The notes under the pieces are model-generated. The model was not told the DNA's origin, ran no database searches, and saw only the letters and a list, made by a program, of their open reading frames with translations. A stretch of 64,000 bases of DNA, from NCBI RefSeq assembly GCF_014397005.1, contig NZ_JACGWS010000001.1, forward strand, positions 186,001 through 250,000, read 5' to 3'. This stretch comes from Kordia aestuariivivens (GTDB lineage Bacteria > Bacteroidota > Bacteroidia > Flavobacteriales > Flavobacteriaceae). The stretch's first letter is position 1. The number at the start of each line of letters is the position of its first letter. Shown here piece by piece: positions 15,516 to 23,357 of this stretch. The position numbers were made by a program, and so were the translations under genes.

Positions 15516-17093
15516 ATGAAAAAAGTTACATTAATTTTTACGTTATTAATTACAGCAATTTGCTTCGCTCAGAATGAATCTTCAGGCACTATATCAACTA
15601 CAATTACAACTCCTAGTCCACTATCAGGAGAAATTTTCAGGTTTGATTCTGGTATAGTAACCCAATTAGATTCAGGTGTTAGTTTTGATTTTGACAGCAG
15701 ATGGTTTTCTTTAGGTAGACTCAATACGGGAACCCAAAATGTATACGGTTTACGTTTTCAGTTACCAGATAGAGCAATTACTATGGGATATCAAGATTTA
15801 GGAGATGCAAATCCAAGAGTTCAATGGATAGGAGAATCTTCTTTCTCAGGAACCGATTTAGAGTTTAGAGCTGCAAATAGCTTTAGTTCTACCAGTTCTA
15901 CATTAGTTGCAACGATGACGAATGATGGTAAAACATTTTTCGGGAATCCTTTAAGCGCAATTGAAGCGAAAGTTGGTATTGATTATGGAGATGTTGGAAG
16001 TACTCGCACAGGTTTGATCGTAGATAATGTTTCTACCGCAAATGCCTATATAGCTACAGGATTCAAATCCATTAATAATGTTGGCGGGTATAGAAAAATT
16101 GGTTTGGATGTTTCAGGAACTAGTACTAGTGGAGCGGCTTACGATAATATAGGTGTTAATATTCGTTTAAACGGAGCATCTGTCAATAGAGGTGTAAACG
16201 CATCCGTAACGGGTAGTAGTACTGGAACTACCTATGGAGTTGCAGGATTCATTTATGGACCAAGTGGAACAACGCCAACTGGTTTGGGAGCTGCTGTTTA
16301 TGGTAGTTCAGCAACAACTTCAAACCGATATGCAGGTTATTTTAACGGAAATGTGTTTACTACTGGATTGTATTTATCCTCTGACAAGAAATTAAAAACA
16401 GATATAGAAGATGAAAAAAATATTTTAAACAAACTAGCACAGTTAGACGCGGTTAACTATACTTATAAAGTAAATGATCAACTGAATTTACCTCAAGGAT
16501 TACAACATGGTTTTATAGCACAAAATATAGAAGAGGTTTTCCCAGAATTGGTAACGACTATTAAGAAACCTATTTTTGATAAAGACAACAAAGAAGTTGA
16601 TGTATATGAGTACAAAGCTGTAAATTATATTGGAATGATTTCTATTTTAACTTCGAGTTTAAAAGAATTAAATGAAACATCAACAGCAAGAATAAATGAA
16701 CTAACTGAAACATCAACAGCAAGGATAAATGAATTAAATGAAAAAGTAGAAGCCCTAGAAAATGTAATAGAAAACATAAGAGATCAAGTTGAATCTAATG
16801 GAGAAACTAAACTTGATAACTTAAATGACGCCGAAGAAATGGGCTTTTTAATGGAGCAAAATAAACCAAACCCTTTTACAGATCAAACTGTGGTAAATTA
16901 TACGTTGCCAAATAATGCCAAAGCAACAATTGCAGTGGTTGATTTATCAGGAAAGTTCATTAGAGAATACGATTTATCGAGGCAAAAAGGACAATTAACC
17001 ATCAATTCAAGTGATATAGGGAAAGGAATCTTTATCTATACCTTAATTTCAGATAACGAAGTAATGATCTCTAAGAAGATGATTGTAAGATAA
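15516..17093 (+). CDS. Secreted S74-chaperone protein with T9SS sorting domain, copy 2
   Basis: A 525-residue paralogue of the preceding gene: signal peptide 1-18 (ending 'ICFAQ'), the same head motifs ('FRFDSGIVTQLDSG', 'RWFSLGRLNTGTQ'), S74 domain from Ser289 ('SDKKLKTDI', dyad Lys294) and a T9SS sorting domain almost the same as copy 1. The extra length is mainly an 11-residue tandem repeat (ETSTARINELT) in the coiled-coil stalk between the S74 and sorting domains. The central part differs most between copies, as expected for ligand-facing or antigenic surfaces (inference). Monocistronic, with dyad A upstream and a terminator downstream. Confidence 0.88.
   Translation: MKKVTLIFTLLITAICFAQNESSGTISTTITTPSPLSGEIFRFDSGIVTQLDSGVSFDFDSRWFSLGRLNTGTQNVYGLRFQLPDRAITMGYQDLGDANPRVQWIGESSFSGTDLEFRAANSFSSTSSTLVATMTNDGKTFFGNPLSAIEAKVGIDYGDVGSTRTGLIVDNVSTANAYIATGFKSINNVGGYRKIGLDVSGTSTSGAAYDNIGVNIRLNGASVNRGVNASVTGSSTGTTYGVAGFIYGPSGTTPTGLGAAVYGSSATTSNRYAGYFNGNVFTTGLYLSSDKKLKTDIEDEKNILNKLAQLDAVNYTYKVNDQLNLPQGLQHGFIAQNIEEVFPELVTTIKKPIFDKDNKEVDVYEYKAVNYIGMISILTSSLKELNETSTARINELTETSTARINELNEKVEALENVIENIRDQVESNGETKLDNLNDAEEMGFLMEQNKPNPFTDQTVVNYTLPNNAKATIAVVDLSGKFIREYDLSRQKGQLTINSSDIGKGIFIYTLISDNEVMISKKMIVR
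16674..16739 (+). repeat. 33-base tandem repeat in the stalk of S74 protein 2
   Basis: Two near-identical 33-base units (16674-16706 and 16707-16739) each encode an 11-residue hendecad ETSTARINEL(T/N), lengthening the coiled coil by one unit relative to the paralogues. In-frame, so the protein stays intact. Confidence 0.9.
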
Positions 17094-17137
17094 TTTAAAA
17101 AGTAATTTTTACTTTAAAAGCCTTCAAGTCAAAAAGC

Positions 17138-17169
17138 AAAAGCCGAAGTTCTAATACTTCGGCTTTTTT
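17138..17169 (+). terminator. Terminator after S74 protein 2
   Basis: Hairpin AAAAGCCGAAGT / ACTTCGGCTTTT with six-base loop and T run. Confidence 0.9.
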
Positions 17170-17256
17170 GTTTGAGTAAAACGTATATAGTTTTTCGTAA
17201 TTTTTATTAAATATGAGTATTTGAAATTTACAATTAATTTGTAACATGCTCATTTT

Positions 17257-17271
17257 TATGGTTTAACCGTA
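17257..17271 (+). promoter_or_regulatory. Regulatory dyad A, copy 3 (TATGG-N5-CCGTA)
   Basis: TATGG/CCGTA around TTTAA, 59 bases before the ATG at 17331 and 22 bases before TATATTTA (17294-17301). The whole upstream region aligns with that of copy 2. Confidence 0.65.
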
Positions 17272-17330
17272 ATTATGTTTAATCTTTTTAATTTATATTT
17301 AAACAAAATTAACCTAAAAATAACTTAGTC

Positions 17331-18905
17331 ATGAAAAAAATTACATTAATTCTAGCATTGCTTTTTTCAGCAATTTCCTTTGCACAAATATCTGTAGGAC
17401 CTGTACCTGTACCTATTAGTCAAAATCAATCTTTTGGCAGTGTGAGTTCTTCAATTTTTACTCCAATTCCTCAACAATTTAGTGGTGGAGAAATTTTTAG
17501 GTTCAGACCTGGTTTAGTAACCCAATTAGACAAAGGGAACGCTTTTGATTTTAACAACAGTCGATGGTTTTCTATCGGGAAATTAAAAACAGGTACGCAG
17601 ACTGTATTTGGTTTGCGTTTTCAATTACCAAACACAGCGATTACGATGGGATATCAAGATATCGCTGATTTAAACCCACGAATTCAATGGGTAGGATCGG
17701 GAACCGATTTAGAATTCAGAGCGGCAAATAGTTTTACATCAACTAATTCTAAGCTGGTAGCAACGATGACAAATGATGGAAGAACCTATTTTGGAGATCC
17801 ATTAGCCGCATTTGATACAAAAGTTAGTATTGATTATACGGAAGTTAGTGGTGCTTCTTCGCGTGTGGGCTTAACTTTAGAAAGTGATGCTAGTCAAAAT
17901 GGTGTTTTTACCACAGCAATAAGATCAGTAAACAATGCTGGAGGTTTTATTAAAACGGGCTTGGATATTGAAAGTACTACGGGTTCTAGCTTCGAAAATA
18001 CAGGGATTAATATTCGTTTAAATGGAGGAACTCAAAACACTGGAGTAAGAGCATTTGTAACAGATAATGGTAGTGATGGTCCAACGTATGGTGTTTTTGG
18101 ATCAATAGCTAGTACTGCTGATGTAGCAGTTCCTGCTTTTGGAGCAGCTATTTATGGTACTTCATCAACAGACCCAAATCGATTTGCAGGTTATTTTAAT
18201 GGAAATGTTTTTGTTACTGGAACATTTACGGTTTCCGATAAAAAATTAAAAGATAATATCAAAAATGAAGAAAATGTGTTAGATAAATTAGCACAGTTAG
18301 ATGCCGTAACCTATACATTTAAACCAAATGACCAGTTAAATTTACCTAGTGAATTACAACATGGATTTTTAGCGCAAAACCTTGAAGAAGTATTTCCTGA
18401 ATTGGTAACAACAATCAATAAGCCGATATTAGATAAAGAAAATAAACAAACTGGGATTTACGAGTATAAAGCTGTAAACTACACAGGACTTATCTCAGTT
18501 TTAACATCAAGCTTACAAGAATTAAATGAAAAAGCTACAGCAAGTATAGATGAATTAAATGAAAAAGTAGCATCGCTAGAAAGTCAGTTGGAAGAGTTGA
18601 GAGGAGAAGCTGGTTCATCTAAAGAAAATAAATTAGATAACGCTGGAGAAGTAGGTTTTTCAATGGAGCAAAACAGGCCAAATCCTTTCACAGATCAAAC
18701 AGTTGTGAATTACACGTTGCCAAGCAATACAAAAGCAACAATTGCAGTTGTTGATTTATCAGGAAAATTTATCAAAGAATACAATTTATCGAATCAAAAA
18801 GGACAATTGACTATCAATTCAAGTGATATAGGAAAAGGGATTTTTATCTATACTTTAATTTCAGATAATGAAGTAATGATCTCTAAAAAGATGATCGTAC
18901 GATAA
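17331..18905 (+). CDS. Secreted S74-chaperone protein with T9SS sorting domain, copy 3
   Basis: A 524-residue paralogue, closest to copy 1 in the head ('FRFRPGLVTQLDKGNAFDFNNS'). Signal peptide 1-18 or so (ending 'ISFAQ'), with a Val/Pro-rich insertion after it. S74 domain from Ser302 ('SDKKLKDNI', dyad Lys307), stalk 'ATASIDELNEKVASLESQLEEL', sorting domain 'NRPNPFTDQ'. No terminator separates it from the GG-leader peptide 38 bases downstream, so at least this copy is probably co-transcribed with a peptide gene, unlike copies 1 and 2. Confidence 0.88.
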   Translation: MKKITLILALLFSAISFAQISVGPVPVPISQNQSFGSVSSSIFTPIPQQFSGGEIFRFRPGLVTQLDKGNAFDFNNSRWFSIGKLKTGTQTVFGLRFQLPNTAITMGYQDIADLNPRIQWVGSGTDLEFRAANSFTSTNSKLVATMTNDGRTYFGDPLAAFDTKVSIDYTEVSGASSRVGLTLESDASQNGVFTTAIRSVNNAGGFIKTGLDIESTTGSSFENTGINIRLNGGTQNTGVRAFVTDNGSDGPTYGVFGSIASTADVAVPAFGAAIYGTSSTDPNRFAGYFNGNVFVTGTFTVSDKKLKDNIKNEENVLDKLAQLDAVTYTFKPNDQLNLPSELQHGFLAQNLEEVFPELVTTINKPILDKENKQTGIYEYKAVNYTGLISVLTSSLQELNEKATASIDELNEKVASLESQLEELRGEAGSSKENKLDNAGEVGFSMEQNRPNPFTDQTVVNYTLPSNTKATIAVVDLSGKFIKEYNLSNQKGQLTINSSDIGKGIFIYTLISDNEVMISKKMIVR

Positions 18906-18943
18906 TTTGACAACATTTAATAAATAAGCCAAAACTTTCAATT

Positions 18944-19129
18944 ATGAAAAAAAGAAACATTAAGAAAATCGCATTCAAGAAAAGTATTGTTTCCAACCTA
19001 GCTACAGATAGCTTAAAAGGAGGAACAAGAACCTCTAATCTTTGCTCGGCAGTATGTACTGGACAGTGTCCGCCAATGACAGATGGTTGTTTTACATTAG
19101 ACAATGCCAGTGCATGTAAATGCTTGTAA
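18944..19129 (+). CDS. GG-leader Cys-rich peptide precursor 1 (class I lanthipeptide-like)
   Basis: A 61-residue precursor. Leader: MKKRNIKKIAFKKSIVSNL then 'ATDSLKGG', ending in a double glycine at 26-27; the core of 34 residues has five cysteines plus Ser/Thr ('CSAVCTGQCPP', 'GCFTLDN', 'CKCL'). The leader pattern 'MKK..L.L.K..I/V..L...GG' is shared with nine other genes here. Cys with Ser/Thr would suit lanthionine or disulfide formation, but no modification enzyme or peptidase-exporter is in the window. It sits 38 bases after S74 protein 3 and has its own terminator. Confidence 0.72.
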   Translation: MKKRNIKKIAFKKSIVSNLATDSLKGGTRTSNLCSAVCTGQCPPMTDGCFTLDNASACKCL

Positions 19130-19148
19130 CAGCATACTATTTTAAATC

Positions 19149-19173
19149 AAAGCGAACTTCGGTTCGCTTTTTT
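19149..19173 (+). terminator. Terminator with TTCG tetraloop after peptide 1
   Basis: AAAGCGAAC-TTCG-GTTCGCTTT hairpin followed by T residues; the C(TTCG)G loop is especially stable. Confidence 0.9.
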
Positions 19174-19280
19174 TGTTTACAAGCTTTCAAGTAAATGATA
19201 TTGAGTTAATTATGTTAAAAATATTCGTGAATTATGGATTATTTCTTACTTTAATGACTTAACCAAAACTATTTTAAATC

Positions 19281-19514
19281 ATGAAAAAAAAGTGCATTAA
19301 AAATCTGTCATTAAACAAAAATTCAATCTCTAGTTTGAGTGCGGCTCAAGGCATTGGAGGAATAGAAAATTCAGTTCAACTCTGTATTCGAACATTTGTA
19401 GATGCAAATGGGAACAATATATGCTTTAAAACTAGGTTTAATTGCGATCGTACACAATTCGTAGGTTGTGCAATCACAAATGAAGTTGATCCATTTACAA
19501 TTCCTCTTTGCTAG
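19281..19514 (+). CDS. GG-leader peptide precursor 2
   Basis: A 77-residue precursor: leader MKKKCIKNLSLNKNSISSLS with 'AAQGIGG' ending at residue 27, core of 50 residues with four cysteines well spaced ('LCIRT', 'ICFKT', 'NCDRT', 'GCAIT') and a final Cys. It is a tandem duplicate of the 19670 gene. Its 5' leader holds TTAACCAAAACTATTTTAAATC right before the ATG, a box shared with other peptide genes. A terminator follows, so the unit is monocistronic. Bioactivity is not known. Confidence 0.7.
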   Translation: MKKKCIKNLSLNKNSISSLSAAQGIGGIENSVQLCIRTFVDANGNNICFKTRFNCDRTQFVGCAITNEVDPFTIPLC

Positions 19515-19538
19515 GAATAACCTTTATTTAAAAAAATT

Positions 19539-19562
19539 GAGTGGGCTTCGGTCCACTTTTAT
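19539..19562 (+). terminator. Terminator after peptide 2
   Basis: AGTGGG-CTTCGG-TCCACT hairpin with T residues, about 25 bases after the stop codon. Confidence 0.8.
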
Positions 19563-19669
19563 TGTTTACAAGCTTTCAAGTAAATGGTCTTGAGTTAATT
19601 ATGTTAAAAATATTCGCGAATTATAGATTATTTCTTACTTTAATGACTTAACCAAAATTATATTAAATC

Positions 19670-19903
19670 ATGAAAAAAAAGAGCATCAAAAACCTGTCAT
19701 TAAACAAAAAATCAATCTCTAGTTTGAGCGCAGCGCAAGGCGTTGGAGGAAAAGAAAATTCAGTTCAAATTTGTATTCTCACATTAGTTGATCAAAATGG
19801 AAATAACATTTGTTTTCAGACTGCGGCGTATAATTGTCATACGCGAAGAATTGGTTGTGTGAACACAAATGAAGTAGACACAAATACATATCCTATTTGT
19901 TAA
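19670..19903 (+). CDS. GG-leader peptide precursor 3
   Basis: A 77-residue duplicate of precursor 2. Leader MKKKSIKNLSLNKKSISSLS plus 'AAQGVGG'; core 'KENSVQICILTLVDQNGNNI' onwards with five cysteines. Relative to precursor 2 the leader is nearly unchanged while the core has several non-conservative changes (for example 'RFNCDRTQFV' against 'AAYNCHTRRI'), the pattern expected if cores are under diversifying pressure. Own promoter region and terminator. Confidence 0.7.
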   Translation: MKKKSIKNLSLNKKSISSLSAAQGVGGKENSVQICILTLVDQNGNNICFQTAAYNCHTRRIGCVNTNEVDTNTYPIC

Positions 19904-19927
19904 AAATAGCTTCTATTTGAAAAATAG

Positions 19928-19951
19928 AGTGAGCTTCGACTCACTTTTTTT
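19928..19951 (+). terminator. Terminator after peptide 3
   Basis: AGTGAG-CTTCGA-CTCACT hairpin followed by T residues. Confidence 0.85.
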
Positions 19952-20038
19952 ATACTTAACTAGTTGATTTTTTGGCTTTAAGCTGTTTATTGTTAATGTA
20001 ATTATGTATTTTTAAGAATTAACTTAAAATTTTAAACC

Positions 20039-20233
20039 ATGAAAAAAAAGAATCTTATCAATTTAAAACTGAACAAAAAATCAGTATCTAACTTATCACA
20101 AAACTCAGTAGTTGGAGGAACAAATTGGCCGCCAAGAGAAAACCAATCAGAGAGTTGTTTTGGAGGCTGTGGAATAACTGAAGGACAAACTGGTTCTTGG
20201 TGTCTTACTGGAAACCAAACAAACTGTCAATAA
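20039..20233 (+). CDS. GG-leader peptide precursor 4
   Basis: A 64-residue precursor. Leader MKKKNLINLKLNKKSVSNLS followed by 'QNSVVGG'; the 37-residue core has four cysteines ('SCFGGCG', 'WCLT', 'NCQ') and many Ser, Thr and Gly. Promoter region is unlike that of precursors 2 and 3. A strong terminator lies 20 bases downstream. Confidence 0.7.
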   Translation: MKKKNLINLKLNKKSVSNLSQNSVVGGTNWPPRENQSESCFGGCGITEGQTGSWCLTGNQTNCQ

Positions 20234-20252
20234 ATAAATATGATGTATAAAA

Positions 20253-20282
20253 AAAAGCTTCTCCATTCGGAGAAGCTTTTGC
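20253..20282. terminator. Bidirectional terminator between peptide 4 and the lipoprotein gene
   Basis: AAAAGCTTCTCC-ATTC-GGAGAAGCTTTT hairpin with A and T tracts on either side; it can serve both convergent genes. Confidence 0.9.
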
Positions 20283-20307
20283 TTTTGTATGCGAAAAGAA
20301 ACAAATC

Positions 20308-20697
20308 TTAGTGACCTGAAGCTTTTTCTTTTAAATTGTTAGCAGCTTTCTTAGTATCATCAACCGCTTTAGTTGCAGCGTCTTTTGCGTCACTAGCAGC
20401 TTTGTTTGCAGCATCTTTTACGTCTTCAGCAGCTTTTTCTGCACCTTCTTTTACGTCTTTAACTACCTCTTTTGCTCCATCTACTGCATCTTTAGCAGCC
20501 TCTTTAGTTGCATCAACAGCATCATTTGCAGCTTCTTTAGTTGCATCAACTGCATCTTTAGTAGCGTCTTTTACATCTTTTACTACTTCTCCAGCTTTAT
20601 CAGCAGCTTTGTCTCCTTCTTTTTTTACCTCTTCACATGAAGTTGTTCCGAATGCTAAAGCAACAACCAATGCAGCACTTAAAATTACTTTTTTCAT
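20308..20697 (-). CDS. Repetitive amphipathic (LEA/apolipoprotein-like) lipoprotein
   Basis: A 129-residue protein with an N-terminal signal and probable lipobox ending at Cys21 ('LAFGTTSCEEVKK'). The mature part is almost wholly Ala, Lys, Asp, Val and Glu in 11-residue-like repeats ('DAVDATKEAANDAVDATKEA', 'DVKDAANKAASDAKDAATKA'), predicting one long amphipathic helix like LEA or YtfJ/YjfN-type stress proteins. Likely lipid-anchored to the inner or outer membrane. The opposite strand carries a long Ser/Ala open frame that is only a by-product of the repeats. Stress protection is a guess. Confidence 0.7.
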   Translation of the reverse strand: MKKVILSAALVVALAFGTTSCEEVKKEGDKAADKAGEVVKDVKDATKDAVDATKEAANDAVDATKEAAKDAVDGAKEVVKDVKEGAEKAAEDVKDAANKAASDAKDAATKAVDDTKKAANNLKEKASGH

Positions 20698-20802
20698 CTC
20701 TTAATCTATTTATTGTTAAATGTAATAGCAATGTTAAGATTTCTTTTACGGATTCACAAAGAATGTTTTAACATCTTTTTAACATTCTGTAAAATTATCG
20801 TT

Positions 20803-22080
20803 TTAACAGTTGAAAGGTAACTTTTTAAGAATTTCTTGCTTTTTGGAGAGATATGCCATAATAATTTCACTTGCATTTCCATTAGCATGCACATAATTGT
20901 GATTAATAATACCAACCGAAGCTCTAAAATTAGTGTCTTTTAGTAAGTTAGATAGTGTATTTTGAAACGCTGCCGGAGACTTTACAGAAAGAACACCGCC
21001 GAGTTTTACCAAATCTTCGGCTTCTTTAAATCCAGCATAGTGTTTGCCAATCACAACAGGAATTCCAAACACCGCAGGTTCTAAAGTATTATGCAAACCT
21101 GTACTTCCCATGCCACCGCCAATGTATGCAATAGCAGCATAACTATATATTTTTGTCAAAATTCCAATAGTATCTACAATAAAAACATCAAACTGACTTA
21201 GATCTTTATGTTGATCTAACTCAGAAAATAAAACAGTCGATTTTGTAATGCTATTTTTTAATTTTTGAATCTCTTGCGATTTAATATTGTGCGGTGCAAT
21301 AATATACTTGCAATCTTCCTTAGAAGAATTAATAAAAGGTACAAATAAAGCTTCATCTTCTGCCCAACTACTTCCGATCACAACAGTAGTTTTATCATTC
21401 TTAAAATTGGCAATAAAAGGCAATGAATTATCACGTTGTAAAATCTCTAAAACTCTGTCGAAACGAGTATCGCCACTAATAGTTACATTTTTATAATTGA
21501 TGTTTTCTAATAACTGTTTTGAAGTTTCATCCTGTACAAAAATATGGTTAAACGCATGAAGCGATTTTCGCATCCAACCACCATACGACTTAAAAAACGC
21601 TTGCGAACTCCTAAAAATAGTAGAAATAGAAATGGTGTGAATGTGTTGTTTTTTCAATTCGGCTAAATAATTTGGCCAAAATTCATACTTCACAAATACT
21701 ACTAATTCCGGATGCACTAACTTGATAAATCTCTTTGCATTTGCTTTTGTATCAAGTGGTAAATATGTAATAATATCTGCAACGCCACTATCTTTTTTCA
21801 CTTCATAACCCGAAGGCGAGAAGAAAGTCAGTACAAATTTATGTGTTGGATACAACTCTTTTAAGGATTCTAAAACGGGCAAACCTTGTTCATATTCGCC
21901 CAAAGAAGCCGTATGAAACCATACAACGCTATCCTCTTTTTTAAGTTGATTTGATAAAATTTCAAAAACGGTTTTTCTTCCTTGTACAAAAAGTCCAAGC
22001 TTTTTATGAAACAATGCTACAATCTTTAAGAAGAAACCAGCAATATAAACCAATATGTTGTAGATGAAATACAAAAGCAA
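20803..22080 (-). CDS. waaA: 3-deoxy-D-manno-octulosonic acid (Kdo) transferase
   Basis: A 425-residue GT30 glycosyltransferase that adds Kdo to lipid A precursor at the inner membrane. Visible: N-terminal membrane-binding hydrophobic helix, acceptor-site motif 'VWFHTASLGEYEQGLPVLESL' with the family's Glu, 'TFFSPSGYEV', 'VKYEFWPNYLAEL' and the CMP-Kdo-binding C-terminal part 'YIGGGMGSTGLHNTLEPAVFGIPVVIG'. The start is a TTG; no ATG is available in frame near the conserved N-terminus. It diverges from the aminotransferase gene at 22173, which together with galE suggests a cell-envelope sugar locus. Confidence 0.93.
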   Translation of the reverse strand: MLLYFIYNILVYIAGFFLKIVALFHKKLGLFVQGRKTVFEILSNQLKKEDSVVWFHTASLGEYEQGLPVLESLKELYPTHKFVLTFFSPSGYEVKKDSGVADIITYLPLDTKANAKRFIKLVHPELVVFVKYEFWPNYLAELKKQHIHTISISTIFRSSQAFFKSYGGWMRKSLHAFNHIFVQDETSKQLLENINYKNVTISGDTRFDRVLEILQRDNSLPFIANFKNDKTTVVIGSSWAEDEALFVPFINSSKEDCKYIIAPHNIKSQEIQKLKNSITKSTVLFSELDQHKDLSQFDVFIVDTIGILTKIYSYAAIAYIGGGMGSTGLHNTLEPAVFGIPVVIGKHYAGFKEAEDLVKLGGVLSVKSPAAFQNTLSNLLKDTNFRASVGIINHNYVHANGNASEIIMAYLSKKQEILKKLPFNC

Positions 22081-22172
22081 TGAGTTTACTGCTAAAATAC
22101 ATTCTTTCGTTTAAATTCATTGGGTATCGTTCTACAATTTTGTAATATTGTTAGAACAAAAGAAAGATACGA

Positions 22173-23330
22173 ATGAAGAAAATCCAAATGGTCGATCTTA
22201 AAGGTCAATACGCAAAAATCAAAGACCAAGTTGATCAATCCGTATTAGATGTAATTGCATCTTCAGCATTCATAAACGGACCCGAAGTACACGCATTTCA
22301 AAAAGAATTAGAAGAATATTTAGACGTAAAACATGTCATTCCATGTGCTAATGGAACTGATGCTTTGCAAATAGCAATGATGGGACTTGGACTGAAGCCA
22401 GGTGATGAAGTCATTACTGCCGATTTTACGTTTGCAGCAACTGTTGAGGTAATCGCATTATTGCAATTAACTCCTGTGTTGGTTGATGTTGAAAAAGATT
22501 CATTCAATATAGATCCAGAAGCAATTCGGAAGGCAATCACACCCAAAACAAAAGCCATTGTTCCTGTGCATTTATTTGGACAATGTGCCAATATGGACGC
22601 CATTCAAGCCATCGCTAAAGAACACGATTTATACGTCATTGAAGATAATGCACAAGCCATTGGTGCGAGTTATACATTTGCTGATGGAAGCGTGAAAAAA
22701 GCAGGCGGAATTGGTCATGTAGCTTCTACGTCTTTCTTTCCTTCAAAAAATTTAGGTTGTTATGGAGATGGCGGTGCTATTTTTACAAACGATGATGACT
22801 TAGCACATACAATCAGAGGAATCGTAAATCACGGAATGTACAAACGATATCATCATGATGTGGTTGGTGTAAACTCACGATTAGATTCAATTCAAGCAAC
22901 GGTTTTACGTGCAAAATTACCACTTTTAGATACCTACAATGCCGCACGTCAAGATGCCGCTCGTAAATACAATGCAGCATTTTCTGGAAATGAAAAAATA
23001 ATCACTCCGCAAATATCAAAATCTTGCGAAAGCCCTATATGTTCAGGTTGTGACTGTCACGTATTTCATCAATACACATTGCGTGTTGTTGATGTCGATA
23101 GAGACGCTTTAGCACAACATTTAAACGAAACTGGAATTCCTTGTGGTGTATATTACCCAATTCCGTTACATGCACAAAAAGCATACAAAGACGAACGTTA
23201 TAACGAAGCAGATTTCCCAATAACGAATCAATTGATAAAAGAAGTAATTTCACTTCCAATGCACACGGAATTAGATGATGAGCAAATAGCATTCATCACG
23301 AAAACGATATTGGATTTTGTGAATAAATAA
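22173..23330 (+). CDS. DegT/DnrJ/EryC1/StrS family sugar aminotransferase
   Basis: A 385-residue PLP enzyme starting MKKIQMVDLKGQYAKIKDQV. The PLP lysine is in 'STSFFPSKNLGCYGDGGAIFT'; 'VIEDNAQAIGA' supplies the Asp that binds the pyridine ring; 'NSRLDSIQATVLRAKL' is the substrate-side motif. Members transaminate nucleotide-linked keto-sugars for LPS or surface glycans. It is followed 27 bases later by galE, probably in one operon. The exact sugar (for example a WlbE/FdtB-type 3-amino sugar or 4-amino sugar) cannot be told. Confidence 0.9.
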   Translation: MKKIQMVDLKGQYAKIKDQVDQSVLDVIASSAFINGPEVHAFQKELEEYLDVKHVIPCANGTDALQIAMMGLGLKPGDEVITADFTFAATVEVIALLQLTPVLVDVEKDSFNIDPEAIRKAITPKTKAIVPVHLFGQCANMDAIQAIAKEHDLYVIEDNAQAIGASYTFADGSVKKAGGIGHVASTSFFPSKNLGCYGDGGAIFTNDDDLAHTIRGIVNHGMYKRYHHDVVGVNSRLDSIQATVLRAKLPLLDTYNAARQDAARKYNAAFSGNEKIITPQISKSCESPICSGCDCHVFHQYTLRVVDVDRDALAQHLNETGIPCGVYYPIPLHAQKAYKDERYNEADFPITNQLIKEVISLPMHTELDDEQIAFITKTILDFVNK

Positions 23331-23357
23331 TTGCGAACAAGCACAAATTATTAAAAT

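Larger units (their letters stand above)
19175..19769 (+). repeat. Recent 389-base tandem duplication of a peptide gene unit
   Basis: Bases from 19175 (GTTTACAAGCTTTCAAGTAA) recur from 19564, and similarity runs through the whole promoter region, start codon and leader of the peptide genes at 19281 and 19670, with a constant offset of 389. Cores diverge more than leaders and upstream regions. Confidence 0.88.

Noticed and set aside
13773-18905. Phage tail fibres, suggested by the S74 chaperone domain
   Set aside because: All three proteins have signal peptides and T9SS sorting domains, which phage fibres lack.
18944-20233. A complete lanthipeptide biosynthetic cluster
   Set aside because: Only precursors are present; no dehydratase, cyclase, protease or exporter gene lies within the window.
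20336-20704. Long Ser/Ala-rich open frame on the plus strand
   Set aside because: It is the reverse strand of the repetitive lipoprotein gene; the Ala/Lys/Asp repeats remove stop codons by chance.
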